From Candidatus Zixiibacteriota bacterium (lineage in GTDB: Bacteria > Zixibacteria > MSB-5A5 > WJJR01), in the NCBI GenBank assembly GCA_020058315.1, contig JAGVEK010000002.1:1-40966 (forward strand): a stretch of 40,966 nucleotides of DNA, given 5' to 3'. The number at the start of each line of letters is the position of its first letter. The first letter of the stretch is position 1. Below, piece after piece: positions 24,768 to 32,945 of the stretch. The position numbers and the translations under genes are program-made. A model generated the notes under the pieces. That model worked only from the letters and a program-made list of their open reading frames with translations, had not been told where the DNA came from and searched no databases.

Positions 24768-25743
24768 AGTCTCGGCTATCGCGTTTTTCTCCGAGGACGA
24801 TGCCGATGAATGGGACACCGAACGCCACCAGCCGTCATCCAAGCCGGACAAGGCGACTTCGGTGGCAGCGGCAGTCGAGACAAAGGAATGGCCAAAGGGG
24901 CCTCACGGCACCCCGAACGCGTTCAATCGCAGTTCCCTGTTCTCCGCAGGAGGGAAGCACATCCCCAGTTCCCTACCAATGGCAAGAGGGCGGTCGTGGA
25001 TCGAAGGTGCGCTGGTCGCCTCCATGCCCAACTACGAAATCCTATACACTGGCCCGCTTCTCGACCAGCATGACAAACGCGTCTTTCAGCACATAGCGTC
25101 CATCATGCGAGAGCGGAACATCCCCGCAGGCGGAACGTTGGAAATCCCCGGATACGCACTTCTTCTATCCATGGGAAAGACCGACGGGAAGGCCAACTAC
25201 GAATCGCTTGCCGCGTCACTGAAGAGGCTTTGGGAGGGGACCATCACATTCATGAAGACGGCCTCGGGGTCGTGGACCGACGTTCGCATGCTCATCACCG
25301 GGGGGCAGGATCACCGGACCAAGGCATTTCGCATAGCCCTCCATCCCGCCATGTCGCTCCTGCATGAATACGACGTTGCAAAGATCGACCTAAAACGAAA
25401 GGCCGGACTGTCCTGCCAGCTCGCGTCCTTCCTCCACGACTTTTATTCGAGCCATCGTCTGGCCGTCCCATTTCAAGTGGCGGAGCTTCAACGGCTCAGC
25501 GGAAGGACCTGCGATTCCAAGACTTTCAGACGCGAACTCCGAAGGGCCTTGGTCGAGCTTGAAAATTGCATCCCGCCGGTATTGGCTCCTGGATCGAAAA
25601 TCGACAGAAACAACGGCGTCATCGCGAAAAAAGCGGAGTTGGCATTTGTCGTCGGCCCGGCCCAACCAACGAAGGTCGCTATCGTTCCTAACCGAGCACC
25701 CAAGAAGCCCGCCGTCAAAAAACGGAGAGCGTTCGTCCTTTAA
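24754..25743 (+). CDS. TrfA-like plasmid replication initiator
   Basis: A 329-residue protein starting MERNEVSAIAFFSEDD; GGAAAGGAATG lies just after this ATG, so a start a few codons later is not excluded. The core has the TrfA-family pattern: NAFNRSSLF, ASMPNYEILYTGPLL then DKRVFQHIA, a helix with NYESLAASLKRLW, FRIALHPAMSLL, and LASFLHDFYSSHRLAVPFQVAELQRLSG. Such proteins bind iterons and open the origin. Iterons flank it on both sides (24065-24392 and 26652-26761). The basic tail (PKKPAVKKRRAFVL) is unusual. Confidence 0.82.
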   Translation: MERNEVSAIAFFSEDDADEWDTERHQPSSKPDKATSVAAAVETKEWPKGPHGTPNAFNRSSLFSAGGKHIPSSLPMARGRSWIEGALVASMPNYEILYTGPLLDQHDKRVFQHIASIMRERNIPAGGTLEIPGYALLLSMGKTDGKANYESLAASLKRLWEGTITFMKTASGSWTDVRMLITGGQDHRTKAFRIALHPAMSLLHEYDVAKIDLKRKAGLSCQLASFLHDFYSSHRLAVPFQVAELQRLSGRTCDSKTFRRELRRALVELENCIPPVLAPGSKIDRNNGVIAKKAELAFVVGPAQPTKVAIVPNRAPKKPAVKKRRAFVL

Positions 25744-25903
25744 AAGACGGCATCCACGCTCTGGACTTCCAAACCCGCAGTGCGTCTCACCGGAGAATTT
25801 AACACCGACCCGGCGCGCGGAAATCGTTGCCGTACGAACGCTGTGCTTTACAACCGTCCTTCTCCGTGATGGAATCAACTTGAGAGACTACGGGAGAGAC
25901 GGC

Positions 25904-26143
25904 ATGAAGAAAAAGAACAATGACGGCGAATTTTCGGGTATCGACAACATCGGGACAATTCGCTCATTCGTGGGAGGCCATGAAGAACGTCCATATTTCG
26001 CAAATAGCAATCACCCCATTCCGTTGGCATCGAGCCTTAACGAAGATGTCCACTATGATCTTCCTCCGCCGTCGTTGGAGCTTGTCGCACGAATCAATGC
26101 CCTAGCCCCTGACGACTCCGAGTTGGAGCCGTTGGACGACTAA
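25904..26143 (+). CDS. Small protein upstream of PemK-like toxin, possible antitoxin
   Basis: A 79-residue protein, basic at the start (MKKKNNDGEF) and acidic at the end (APDDSELEPLDD), with PPPSLELVARINALAPDD near the C-terminus. The composition suits an unstructured antitoxin, but I recognise no DNA-binding fold. Its stop is 2 bases before the PemK-like ATG, so the pair is coupled. An ATG-linked GAGACGGC sequence gives only a weak ribosome site. The 160 bases before it, after rep, show no other gene. Confidence 0.55.
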   Translation: MKKKNNDGEFSGIDNIGTIRSFVGGHEERPYFANSNHPIPLASSLNEDVHYDLPPPSLELVARINALAPDDSELEPLDD

Positions 26144-26145
26144 GC

Positions 26146-26658
26146 ATGGCACCAAAACCGTGGCCCGCCCCAAGGAAAGGCGATATTGTTAGTTGCCTCT
26201 ATCCCTTCGACGACCCAACTGGTCCTGTGTCCAAAGCCCGCCCTGCCCTTGTCATGGCGGTATTCGCCAAAAAGGACGGCAGCATTTGGGTTGATGTCGT
26301 TCCAGGAAGCGGTCAATCCACTTCCACCCAAGCGACTGCAAAGCCTCCGCAACTTTGGGAGATCGAAGAGCCAGCGGATCCGGATGGCCTAAACAAAACC
26401 AATCTACATGAGGCCACTCGATTTAATTTCTCGCACCTCAGTCGGCTCCCATACACCGGCGAGAGGTTTTCACAAGGACAGCGAGACAGCCCCGTATTTG
26501 GAAGGGAATCGACAAATCTCTTGTCATCCAAAGCGGCAGCCAAGGTTGCCGCTCAAAACGCCGACCCCGCCGTTGTGACACCACCCGTGGTGACGGTCAA
26601 GCGCTCGCGAGCAACACTCGTGGCCAATGCCGTCGAAACCCCACAATCAGACCCGTAG
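26146..26658 (+). CDS. PemK/MazF-like protein of the replication module
   Basis: A 170-residue protein. The N-terminal part has the PemK/MazF SH3-like pattern: RKGDIVSCLYPFDDPTGPVSKARPALVMAVF, WVDVVPGSGQST, then LNKTNLHEATRFNFSHLSRLPYTG, recalling the conserved beta strands and Arg/Pro loop of these mRNA interferases. The C-terminal 50 residues (from about 120) are Ala/Val/Pro-rich and atypical. It ends inside the first downstream iteron. It could be a plasmid-maintenance toxin or a derived protein without RNase activity. Confidence 0.62.
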   Translation: MAPKPWPAPRKGDIVSCLYPFDDPTGPVSKARPALVMAVFAKKDGSIWVDVVPGSGQSTSTQATAKPPQLWEIEEPADPDGLNKTNLHEATRFNFSHLSRLPYTGERFSQGQRDSPVFGRESTNLLSSKAAAKVAAQNADPAVVTPPVVTVKRSRATLVANAVETPQSDP

Positions 26659-26761
26659 CGGAACGCACCAAAGCCCGTAGTAGAACGCGCCAAAGCCCGT
26701 AGCAGAGCGCACCAAAGCCCGTAGTAGAGCGCACCAAAGCCCGTAGTAGAGCGCACCTTGA
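26652..26761 (+). repeat. Downstream iteron array (five 22-bp direct repeats), probable oriV
   Basis: Units start at 26652, 26674, 26696, 26718 and 26740. Each is CCCGTAG(T/C)(A/G)GA(A/G)CGC(A/G)CC followed by AAAG; the last diverges after CACC. They lie end to end with no spacers, so they fall on the same face about every two helical turns. Together with the TrfA-like protein this is a typical iteron origin. Confidence 0.85.
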
Positions 26762-26801
26762 CGCCTCGCAAACCCTGTACTGGCAACGGTTTGCGGGTGC
26801 C

Positions 26802-26841
26802 TAAGGTCTTTTAAGGCTTCTTAAGGCCTTTTAAGGCCTTT
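26802..26841 (+). repeat. Four tandem 10-bp repeats next to the iterons
   Basis: TAAGGTCTTT, TAAGGCTTCT, TAAGGCCTTT and TAAGGCCTTT follow one another at 10-bp steps, 40 bp after the iterons. Short tandem repeats beside iterons often mark the DNA-unwinding or host-factor region of plasmid origins. No clear DnaA box is seen. Confidence 0.7.
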
Positions 26842-26867
26842 AAGAAGACGAAGCGGAAGTCGTTTCC

Positions 26868-26883
26868 CCTACCTTACGGTAGG
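26868..26883. repeat. Origin hairpin 1
   Basis: CCTACC-TTAC-GGTAGG, a perfect 6-bp stem with a 4-base loop, downstream of the 10-bp repeats. It may be part of oriV or a terminator for the PemK-like gene. The right half of 26762-27065 is otherwise non-coding. Confidence 0.5.
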
Positions 26884-26914
26884 CTCACCGCCTCCGCCCA
26901 CCATCGAAAAATCA

Positions 26915-26933
26915 GGGTGAGGTTCCCTCACCC
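26915..26933. repeat. Origin hairpin 2
   Basis: GGGTGAGG-TTC-CCTCACCC, a perfect 8-bp stem with a 3-base loop, 31 bases after hairpin 1. It is a strong structure in the space between the convergent PemK-like gene and 27066-27890, so it may serve as a terminator or as an origin structure. Confidence 0.55.
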
Positions 26934-27065
26934 TTAAACCGTCACCGGGCACGGCGGGCCTTGCCGCCGCTTGCCGCCCGCATGGCGGGCGGACCATTGA
27001 GAAACCCAGCAAAAACCGCCACGCCCCCCCCAACGCTTGCGACAACAAGTTATGCAAGTGGCAAC

Positions 27066-27890
27066 TCAAATCGACAACCCTCCTCCGCCGGCCATCGACA
27101 CAACGCCTGAGGTTTTCTTCGTTCCTGCCAGCATCACCAACTCAGCACAGGCCGACTCCATGAATAAAAGACCCTCGACAGCCGTCCCATGGGTATGCCG
27201 AAGCGTTTCGGCCACCACCGGGAAACGCAGGTCAAGATCCGCCAACGCAATGGATACCGCGTCCCCCTCCTCAATGGGAGGAAGGCCCGGCCACGACTCT
27301 TTCAATGCGGCCGCCAACGAACCGCCAACAACCGAAAGAAGAAAACTCTCTCCCTCGATCGGTACGCCCCCGTACCAAGAGAGGTCATCAATTCGTTTCA
27401 CTATCGCCGACACACCCTTGGCAAAAAGCTCCAGCGTAACCCGTTCGCCGAGATCGAACACGACAAGAGCCTCGTCAAACGTGAACCCGGCGCACGAGTC
27501 GACATCGCGGACACCGCCGTCACTGACAAGGACGAACATCCAGTTCGTCTGGTCCAAAAACGGATTCATATCGGTGGCATGAAGCAGTGCCCGGAAACCC
27601 GCCTCGAGTTCGGAGAGGGCAAGCAGGTCGGAGACAATCCGGTCGATCAAGAAATGCCTGGTCGAATCGAAGCGAAATTCCACCGTCCGGCCATCGTCCG
27701 AAATGCAGGGCGCCGCCCCCCAGACCCACTCTTTGCGGTCGTCGGGGTTCTCGTCGACAATCCGCCCCAGGACCTCGACAGACCTAAGCAGAACGGACGG
27801 ATCGCCATCCATCCGAAGGCCCACGTCGAACCCAAGCCGCAAATTACCCACCTCCTCTTCGGGGAGGCCGCACTCAAATTTAATCGCCAT
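27066..27890 (-). CDS. Unrecognised 274-residue protein
   Basis: It starts MAIKFECGLPEEEVGNLRLG and looks soluble, acidic and of mixed alpha/beta type. Notable stretches are GFDVGLRMDGDPSVLLRSVE and SWYGGVPIEGESFLLSVVGG. No known motif was found. Codon use resembles the relaxase and Zorya genes, which supports a real gene. It converges on the replication module, and the oriV lies behind its stop. Confidence 0.6.
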   Translation of the reverse strand: MAIKFECGLPEEEVGNLRLGFDVGLRMDGDPSVLLRSVEVLGRIVDENPDDRKEWVWGAAPCISDDGRTVEFRFDSTRHFLIDRIVSDLLALSELEAGFRALLHATDMNPFLDQTNWMFVLVSDGGVRDVDSCAGFTFDEALVVFDLGERVTLELFAKGVSAIVKRIDDLSWYGGVPIEGESFLLSVVGGSLAAALKESWPGLPPIEEGDAVSIALADLDLRFPVVAETLRHTHGTAVEGLLFMESACAELVMLAGTKKTSGVVSMAGGGGLSI

Positions 27891-27964
27891 CGAGCCCTCA
27901 CTGTCGACTGCCTGTCGGCAGATGCAAAAAGAACGCCGGCACGCCCTGTCCGGGGGGACCGCCT

Positions 27965-28093
27965 ATGCCAACCCATATCGCAACGGACCAAGGCCTCATC
28001 CTGGATCAAAAAGGCACATATTCCGGCGAATGGAACGCCCATGCCAACGACACGGTCGGAACCATGTCGATGAAGGCGAGACTTTACGGGTAA
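27965..28093 (+). CDS. Possible small ORF (42 residues)
   Basis: ATG at 27965, preceded by GGGGGG. The product MPTHIATDQGLILDQKGTYS and onward ends ARLYG. It sits alone, opposite in direction to its neighbours, in the 210-base gap between two leftward genes. It may be a small gene, a remnant or chance. Confidence 0.25.
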   Translation: MPTHIATDQGLILDQKGTYSGEWNAHANDTVGTMSMKARLYG

Positions 28094-28100
28094 TTTGGAC

Positions 28101-29663
28101 TTACTGCTTCTCGCTAGGCACCTCGGAAGATTCTGATATCTCCTCAGCTCGTGCCGCCATTGTGAGTCGGGAAGCGAATCCGGGATAGGCAAAATTGATA
28201 TCGTCGAGCATCGAGTTGACCAATCCCATTGCGTCTGGAGCTGAATCCTCCATCAGCCGATGTGACGGAAGCGGAACCCGATGGAATCTGTGTAGCGGGT
28301 TCATGCAATTGGTTAAGTTGGTATCACGCAACGCGCCCCACTGGCCGTGCACAAATCCAGATGGCCAACCGTAGAAACGGTCGTAGTCGCCCTTTGTGCC
28401 GGAATCCTCCGCCAACTTTCGCAAATCCTTCCCGCACCAATGCCCCAGATCCATCTGAACGTATTCCTGATAGAAATCCTCGTTGGCGAGAGCCTCAAGG
28501 GTGGCCTTCATAACAAATCGCGGCTTCTCCCCAGCAGTCTCCTCAAATTTCAGCAAGGCCAATTTTGCCTGCCCTGAACCGTATTTCCTGAACTTCTCCC
28601 ACATAGCGTCGTCACCGCAGTGAACCAAATAAGCGAACGATATCCGACATTCCGCCAGCGTGCGGAGCAGGACTCGGCCCGTGATTCCAAACCCGTTCGG
28701 TACCGCCAGAATTTCCAGCAGGCAGGATAATGCGAATAAGCCAAAGCCGAATACCGCATCGTGTTTGGCGTCCACTCCACTGGTAGCAAGAGTGCATGCC
28801 CAGTGATCGATCAAAGCATCTCGCACATCTTTCAGCTGCGTTGCAAAGGCATCGAAGTCGTGTTGCGAGCGATCCACCTTTGCTGGAGGCATTGGAGGCA
28901 TAGGGAGACATTGCGTCCGGTCGAGGCACTCCTTCCAGAAAGCTTCCGGCCATTCGCTTTGCTTCTCATCTCCGTCAAGCCCCATCGAAAAAGACATTTC
29001 CGTGGATCTGATGAATGGTCTCACGGACGCCATTTCTCCCCTGTTCGGATATTCCACCAACTCGTGCCACTCTTCTCGAAGCGACTCTGGGAACCTCAGC
29101 TCCCCCAATCCAATCTTGAATAGCAAGCTCAACCACCGAACGTCGGTGGCCTCTTGTGATTGATGATCGAAAGTCTTAAGCACCGAATCCCCTAGCGTCC
29201 GCCAATCGTCGTCGGCAGGAGTGGCAGCGAGCATCGCTCGCCAGATGTCTTTGCCTGGAAGACTCTCCAACAGCAAAAGTGGCCTCAGGGCTGCATACCC
29301 AAGAGGATGACGGATTACAGTTTTTACAATGCATTCGATGATTTCAACAGGCTGGGATGGAAGTGCTGACTGATTTAGGCTCCATCCCTTGGCCTTGGCG
29401 ACTCCGCTCTCGTCCCTATATTTCATGCCGACGGCAGCGATCTCGCGAAATGCCGACAACGCAGCGGCACGAGGAAGAACAGTCACCGTTAAGCATGCCC
29501 AAAGCATCTCAGGGAGCCGTTGGTTCGCCCACGACTGGAAAGAGACGCCAGGCAAGGTCATCATCGGAGGAATGAGCGCCTTTCCTACCCGTGAGTGACC
29601 TGCTAGCGGTGTTGAAAGCTTTCCATTTCCTTGACGGTACCCCGCCTTTTTCTTTTTAGCCAT
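28101..29663 (-). CDS. DUF5677-like protein
   Basis: The product has 520 residues from the ATG at 29663 (MAKKKKAGYRQGNGK), with GGAGG 8 bases upstream. The C-terminal half resembles the DUF5677 family of helical proteins: GRVLLRTLAECRISFAYLVHCGDDAMWEKFRKYGSGQAKLALLKFEE and later FYGWPSGFVHGQWGALRD. The N-terminal half is unassigned. Members are often found in accessory or defence-rich regions, but the biochemical role is unknown. It is more AT-rich than the mobilisation genes. Confidence 0.65.
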   Translation of the reverse strand: MAKKKKAGYRQGNGKLSTPLAGHSRVGKALIPPMMTLPGVSFQSWANQRLPEMLWACLTVTVLPRAAALSAFREIAAVGMKYRDESGVAKAKGWSLNQSALPSQPVEIIECIVKTVIRHPLGYAALRPLLLLESLPGKDIWRAMLAATPADDDWRTLGDSVLKTFDHQSQEATDVRWLSLLFKIGLGELRFPESLREEWHELVEYPNRGEMASVRPFIRSTEMSFSMGLDGDEKQSEWPEAFWKECLDRTQCLPMPPMPPAKVDRSQHDFDAFATQLKDVRDALIDHWACTLATSGVDAKHDAVFGFGLFALSCLLEILAVPNGFGITGRVLLRTLAECRISFAYLVHCGDDAMWEKFRKYGSGQAKLALLKFEETAGEKPRFVMKATLEALANEDFYQEYVQMDLGHWCGKDLRKLAEDSGTKGDYDRFYGWPSGFVHGQWGALRDTNLTNCMNPLHRFHRVPLPSHRLMEDSAPDAMGLVNSMLDDINFAYPGFASRLTMAARAEEISESSEVPSEKQ

Positions 29664-29704
29664 GAAACTCCTCCCGTCTGGCACAAATAATGGACCAATA
29701 ATCC

Positions 29705-29929
29705 CTACTGGGACAACATGAGAAATCTAATGGCGTCGACATTCCCTTGCTCCGCCGCGCGTCTAATCCATCGGTCCGCTTCAACTTCATCTTTTTGCAC
29801 GCCACGTCCCAAGGTATACCGAGCCCCAAGGTGATACTGGGCCGCCGCATTCCCGCGCTCTGCCGCTTTTTTATACCAGCGAACCGCTTCAGCGTCATCA
29901 ATTTGCACACCGCGGCCATCAGCGTACAT
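29705..29929 (-). CDS. Sel1-like repeat protein
   Basis: A 74-residue protein made of two Sel1-like (TPR-related) repeats: GRGVQIDDAEAVRWYKKAAERGNAAAQYHLG and GRGVQKDEVEADRWIRRAAEQGN. Such repeats bind other proteins. It is very short for the family, without a signal peptide, and may be the tail of a larger ancestral gene or a small adaptor. AAGGGGGG lies just upstream. It sits between the RDD protein and the DUF5677-like gene, all leftward. Confidence 0.7.
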   Translation of the reverse strand: MYADGRGVQIDDAEAVRWYKKAAERGNAAAQYHLGARYTLGRGVQKDEVEADRWIRRAAEQGNVDAIRFLMLSQ

Positions 29930-29930
29930 A

Positions 29931-29960
29931 CGCCCCCCTTATTGTTCTTGTTCTTTTTAG
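29931..29960. repeat. Duplicated gene leader, copy 1 (see 31134-31159)
   Basis: On the plus strand CGCCCCCCTTATTGTTCTTG and a T-rich tail, nearly the same as 31134-31159. Each copy ends just before the start codon of a leftward gene (the Sel1 protein here, the RDD protein there) and includes its ribosome site. Confidence 0.6.
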
Positions 29961-29985
29961 TAGTGCTGCATCGTTGGACGCGATC

Positions 29986-31131
29986 TCAATCATCTCCGGA
30001 TACCCATGGAGCAGGAAGCTTATTTTTTAACGCTCCTTTTCCTGCGGATGACACAAATTGAATGACTATCGGCAGCACGAACATCACGATGGCAACCAAT
30101 ATCTCCGCTCCTTTTCCTGCCGATACAACAAATGCCAAATACCCCCATACCGCTATTGTTTGCACCACCTGAATATTTCTCTGAAGTATCCAGTGGGCTT
30201 TCAATGATGGGAATTGGCAAGCGTTCAGCTTTGCTCTGATATAAAAAAACTTGAAGAATGAAAACAAGCCAAATGTTAAAAAATTCACCACGGAAGTGAT
30301 GAACGCTATGCCGAACATTAGCCCATACGAACGCTCAATACTTTCTGTTTCTGCGGAAAGCGCCATGTCATCTTCTCGTTTTTGGCGCTCCAAGTCATCT
30401 TCTCTCAGCCTTTCTTCATTGGCCTTTCTCTCGGCCTCCCTTCTCTCGGTTTGACGCTTGGCGAGTGTGACTTTCACATAATCCTGAACCCGAAGCTTCG
30501 TGTATGCAATACGAGTCTTGGACGTGTCGCCAAGCGACTCAACCTCCGCCCTGGCCCACAACCCACTGTCAATGTGCCCTGCCGCAATTTCCTTGGCGAC
30601 GTGGGCGTAAATCGCATTAACGATAGCCTCTGGAAGCTTGTCATCCTCAATTATTCTGGAACCCTTGGGAATGGGTACAGGGTTCGACTGAGTTTCCCCG
30701 GGAAGGCTTTCGATGGAGCCTTCCTCACGAATGACCAAACAGCCGGCCATCATGTCGTGAAGGCATTGCCTGCGTTCGGTGAACAGACTCATTAAAAAAC
30801 CAATTCCAACAATCAAAGCCGACGGCAGCTTTCCGACAGCCCGCCCCAAAGCCCTCATGAATGAAATCCGATCACCATTCATATCAACAACCTTCAAACC
30901 CATCGCCTGTTTGCCAAACGTTGCCTGTCTCGGCGAGCTCTCCATCACTGCGAAATAAATCCAGAAGATCAACATTCCAAGACCATTAGCCGCTGATTTT
31001 GGATCAGGCAAGCTGGCAATGTAATTCGCCAGAAGCCAATGACCGGCGGCGACTGGCAAAATCAAAACGAGCACATCGATAAGCACGGCCGCCACTCTTT
31101 GTCCAAACCCCCCGTATGTAAATTTTTCCAT
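29986..31131 (-). CDS. RDD-family inner-membrane protein
   Basis: A 381-residue protein. N-terminal RDD domain: GGFGQRVAAVLIDVLVLILP (the R-x-x-A and D of the family), FGKQAMGLKVVDMNG, LGRAVGKLPSALI and HDMMAGCLVIRE. A central soluble part with a charged coiled-coil (KRQTERREAERKANEERLRE) follows, then three or so membrane helices near 270-365. The substrate or partner is unknown. It starts 9 bases after the stb-like operon, so it may be the last part of that transcript. Confidence 0.78.
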   Translation of the reverse strand: MEKFTYGGFGQRVAAVLIDVLVLILPVAAGHWLLANYIASLPDPKSAANGLGMLIFWIYFAVMESSPRQATFGKQAMGLKVVDMNGDRISFMRALGRAVGKLPSALIVGIGFLMSLFTERRQCLHDMMAGCLVIREEGSIESLPGETQSNPVPIPKGSRIIEDDKLPEAIVNAIYAHVAKEIAAGHIDSGLWARAEVESLGDTSKTRIAYTKLRVQDYVKVTLAKRQTERREAERKANEERLREDDLERQKREDDMALSAETESIERSYGLMFGIAFITSVVNFLTFGLFSFFKFFYIRAKLNACQFPSLKAHWILQRNIQVVQTIAVWGYLAFVVSAGKGAEILVAIVMFVLPIVIQFVSSAGKGALKNKLPAPWVSGDD

Positions 31132-31133
31132 CT

Positions 31134-31159
31134 CGCCCCTTTATTGTTCTTGTTTTTTT
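31134..31159. repeat. Duplicated gene leader, copy 2
   Basis: Matches 29931-29956. Here the sequence also encodes the last codons (KKQEQ and stop) of the gene at 31141-31509, so copy 2 is probably the original. Confidence 0.55.
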
Positions 31160-31509
31160 GATTGACTGTTGAGTGTTAGCCCGTCGCTTACCCCAACCGC
31201 ATACCCCACAGCACCAGCCAACGCAATCATTACCAGGATGGCCGCCGCTGCTACGAACGCTCCCTTCCTCTTTATCCACTTCAAGTCCGACACCACCGAC
31301 GACATATCCTTAGCCAAGACTTCAACCCGTTGCGAAGCCATAGTCGCTTCCCAAACCCCGACCGCTTGCCAGACGTGGGGATGCTTCAAGTCGAAGCCAT
31401 GATCCAAAGCCCACTTCATGAACTTCACACGCCGCGACTCCGGCCATCCTTTCGTGCAGGAATCGAATGCCGACGGATGAGACCTGAGTTCGTTGGGCTT
31501 TGATGGCAT
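31141..31509 (-). CDS. StbC-position protein with one membrane helix
   Basis: The product has 122 residues from the ATG at 31509, with GGAGGG just upstream. The N-terminal part is soluble (KGWPESRRVKFMKWALDHGFDLKHPHVWQ). One C-terminal membrane helix follows (FVAAAAILVMIALAGAVGYAVG), then a short tail. By position after the ParA-like gene it corresponds to stbC of R388-type plasmids, but this is synteny only. It might anchor the stability system at the membrane. Confidence 0.6.
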   Translation of the reverse strand: MPSKPNELRSHPSAFDSCTKGWPESRRVKFMKWALDHGFDLKHPHVWQAVGVWEATMASQRVEVLAKDMSSVVSDLKWIKRKGAFVAAAAILVMIALAGAVGYAVGVSDGLTLNSQSKKQEQ

Positions 31510-31518
31510 CAACCCTCC

Positions 31519-32304
31519 TTAGCGGCCCAGCTTCTTGGCAACCCCGTCGATGACCGAGCGCCAGATATCACCCTGCCGCGTCCGATACTCGTCAATCCAT
31601 CCCGAGGTGATCATTCCGGCAATGGGATCGGTTGCTTCCGCGATTTGGCCGCACTCCGCGAGGCTTGCCTTTTCATTGGAGGCATAGCAGTTCGCGCCTT
31701 CGGAGTGCATCGTGGCCCCGAGGGCAAACAGCACGTCGTCGGGAAGCAACCTCTTGATTTCCTCGTACCGGGCAATCATCGCCGGATCCTTGCGCGCGTT
31801 TTCACTTTTCGGGTTGCCGACCACAAGGTATTGGGTGTCGGGGCCAAACAATTCGACAATCTCCCTGGCCGCCGCGAAGCTCTCAGCCTGCTCGTCGAAA
31901 GGCAGGACCACGACAAGCCGATACCCCGATTTCTCGAAAATCCGCCTCATGACCGTCTCATTGGGGAACAGGCCCCGAAGATCCTTGTCGGCACCTCCGG
32001 CCAGGTCGACCATGACGTAATCGGCGTCATGCTGAAGAGCCATCAAAATCGCCTTGCCCTGATCAGCCGTCGGGGCGGTCAGGTATGGCACCCCGCTCCA
32101 AATCTCCTGCCGATCAGGCGGAAGCAGATCACCATTTCCATTCTTGAGCCCGTAACGATTCGCCAGAACCATGTTCCGATAGTAGGCGTCGATGGCGATG
32201 GTTTTCACGCCGTTCTCATGCCTTAGGAAATCCAGCAGACTCACGGCCAGAAAAGATTTTCCGACACCGCCCTTGCGGCTTGCGAAGACAAAGCAGATTT
32301 TCAT
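31519..32304 (-). CDS. ParA/MinD-type ATPase, StbB-like
   Basis: The product has 261 residues from the ATG at 32304, which follows GGGAG at 7 bases; a GTG at 32322 overlapping the previous stop is the alternative. The deviant Walker A SRKGGVGKSF starts near residue 9, with VMVDLAGG as Walker B. In R388, StbB is the ATPase of stbABC and affects conjugation and plasmid positioning. Here it lies between the StbA-position and StbC-position genes on the leftward arm next to the presumed oriT. Confidence 0.8.
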   Translation of the reverse strand: MKICFVFASRKGGVGKSFLAVSLLDFLRHENGVKTIAIDAYYRNMVLANRYGLKNGNGDLLPPDRQEIWSGVPYLTAPTADQGKAILMALQHDADYVMVDLAGGADKDLRGLFPNETVMRRIFEKSGYRLVVVLPFDEQAESFAAAREIVELFGPDTQYLVVGNPKSENARKDPAMIARYEEIKRLLPDDVLFALGATMHSEGANCYASNEKASLAECGQIAEATDPIAGMITSGWIDEYRTRQGDIWRSVIDGVAKKLGR

Positions 32305-32318
32305 TTTCGAACTCCCTT

Positions 32319-32828
32319 TCACTTTGATTTATCGGCTCCAAACACTTCATCACCCCATCCCGACCCGGAGTTCCCAAGCGGGAGGTAGTCTGTTTTTTCA
32401 CCGGTCGCGCCTTTATTCGGCTCGGATTTTCCAGATGGTGCCGCCCCCTCATGGGGGCGGCCGGCGGCGTTAGCCGCCGCAGTTTTTTCCTCAATTTCTG
32501 AGTTTTTCGGCCGAGCCGAAGGCGAGGCCGGCTGCGGTAGCCCTGCCAACGATTCGATTCTGATTTGCGGCTGGTTTTTCAGGCCCTCATCGAGCATCCT
32601 CTTGGCTTGCTCGACTTTTGCCGTGTCGATGCCTTGGGCTTTCTTCGCCCTTGAAAAAACCGTACAGGCCGAACCCGATGAAACGGGATGCCCCAACGCC
32701 TCCGAAAGCCTGTCGGCAATCCACGGCCATGAGCGACCCGTTTGCCGCAATGCCTCAATCTCGTTAACCAGCTTTGAAACAGCGACCGACAATCCCAGTC
32801 CGTCAAAGCCGCTCCTGATCACGAACAT
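32319..32828 (-). CDS. StbA-like DNA-binding protein
   Basis: The product has 169 residues. The ATG at 32828 is preceded by GAGGAGG at 5 bases, a strong ribosome site (GTG at 32834 is the alternative). The N-terminal 75 residues (KLVNEIEALRQTGRSWPWIA, then LSEALGHPVSSGSACTVFSRAKK) look like a helix-turn-helix domain. The C-terminal half is a low-complexity linker. It is the first gene of the stb-like operon and divergent from the relaxase operon. TTTGTTAG repeats upstream are its likely targets. Confidence 0.7.
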   Translation of the reverse strand: MFVIRSGFDGLGLSVAVSKLVNEIEALRQTGRSWPWIADRLSEALGHPVSSGSACTVFSRAKKAQGIDTAKVEQAKRMLDEGLKNQPQIRIESLAGLPQPASPSARPKNSEIEEKTAAANAAGRPHEGAAPSGKSEPNKGATGEKTDYLPLGNSGSGWGDEVFGADKSK

Positions 32829-32945
32829 GATCACCTCCTCTTGAAACGATCCCTATGTCATCTCACCGAGACGGTCCTCAGGCAACTTGCTGTTATGGAT
32901 TTCTGACAAATGGTCGTGATTTGTAATGCCGGGTCGTGAAAAATC

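Noticed and set aside
26652..26761. Regular repeats that could suggest a CRISPR array
   Set aside because: The 22-bp units touch each other with no spacers and lie beside a TrfA-like initiator, so they are iterons. No cas genes are present.
27647..28192. Minus-strand open frame overlapping 27066-27890 and 28101-29663
   Set aside because: It lies in another frame across two better-supported genes and has no domain.
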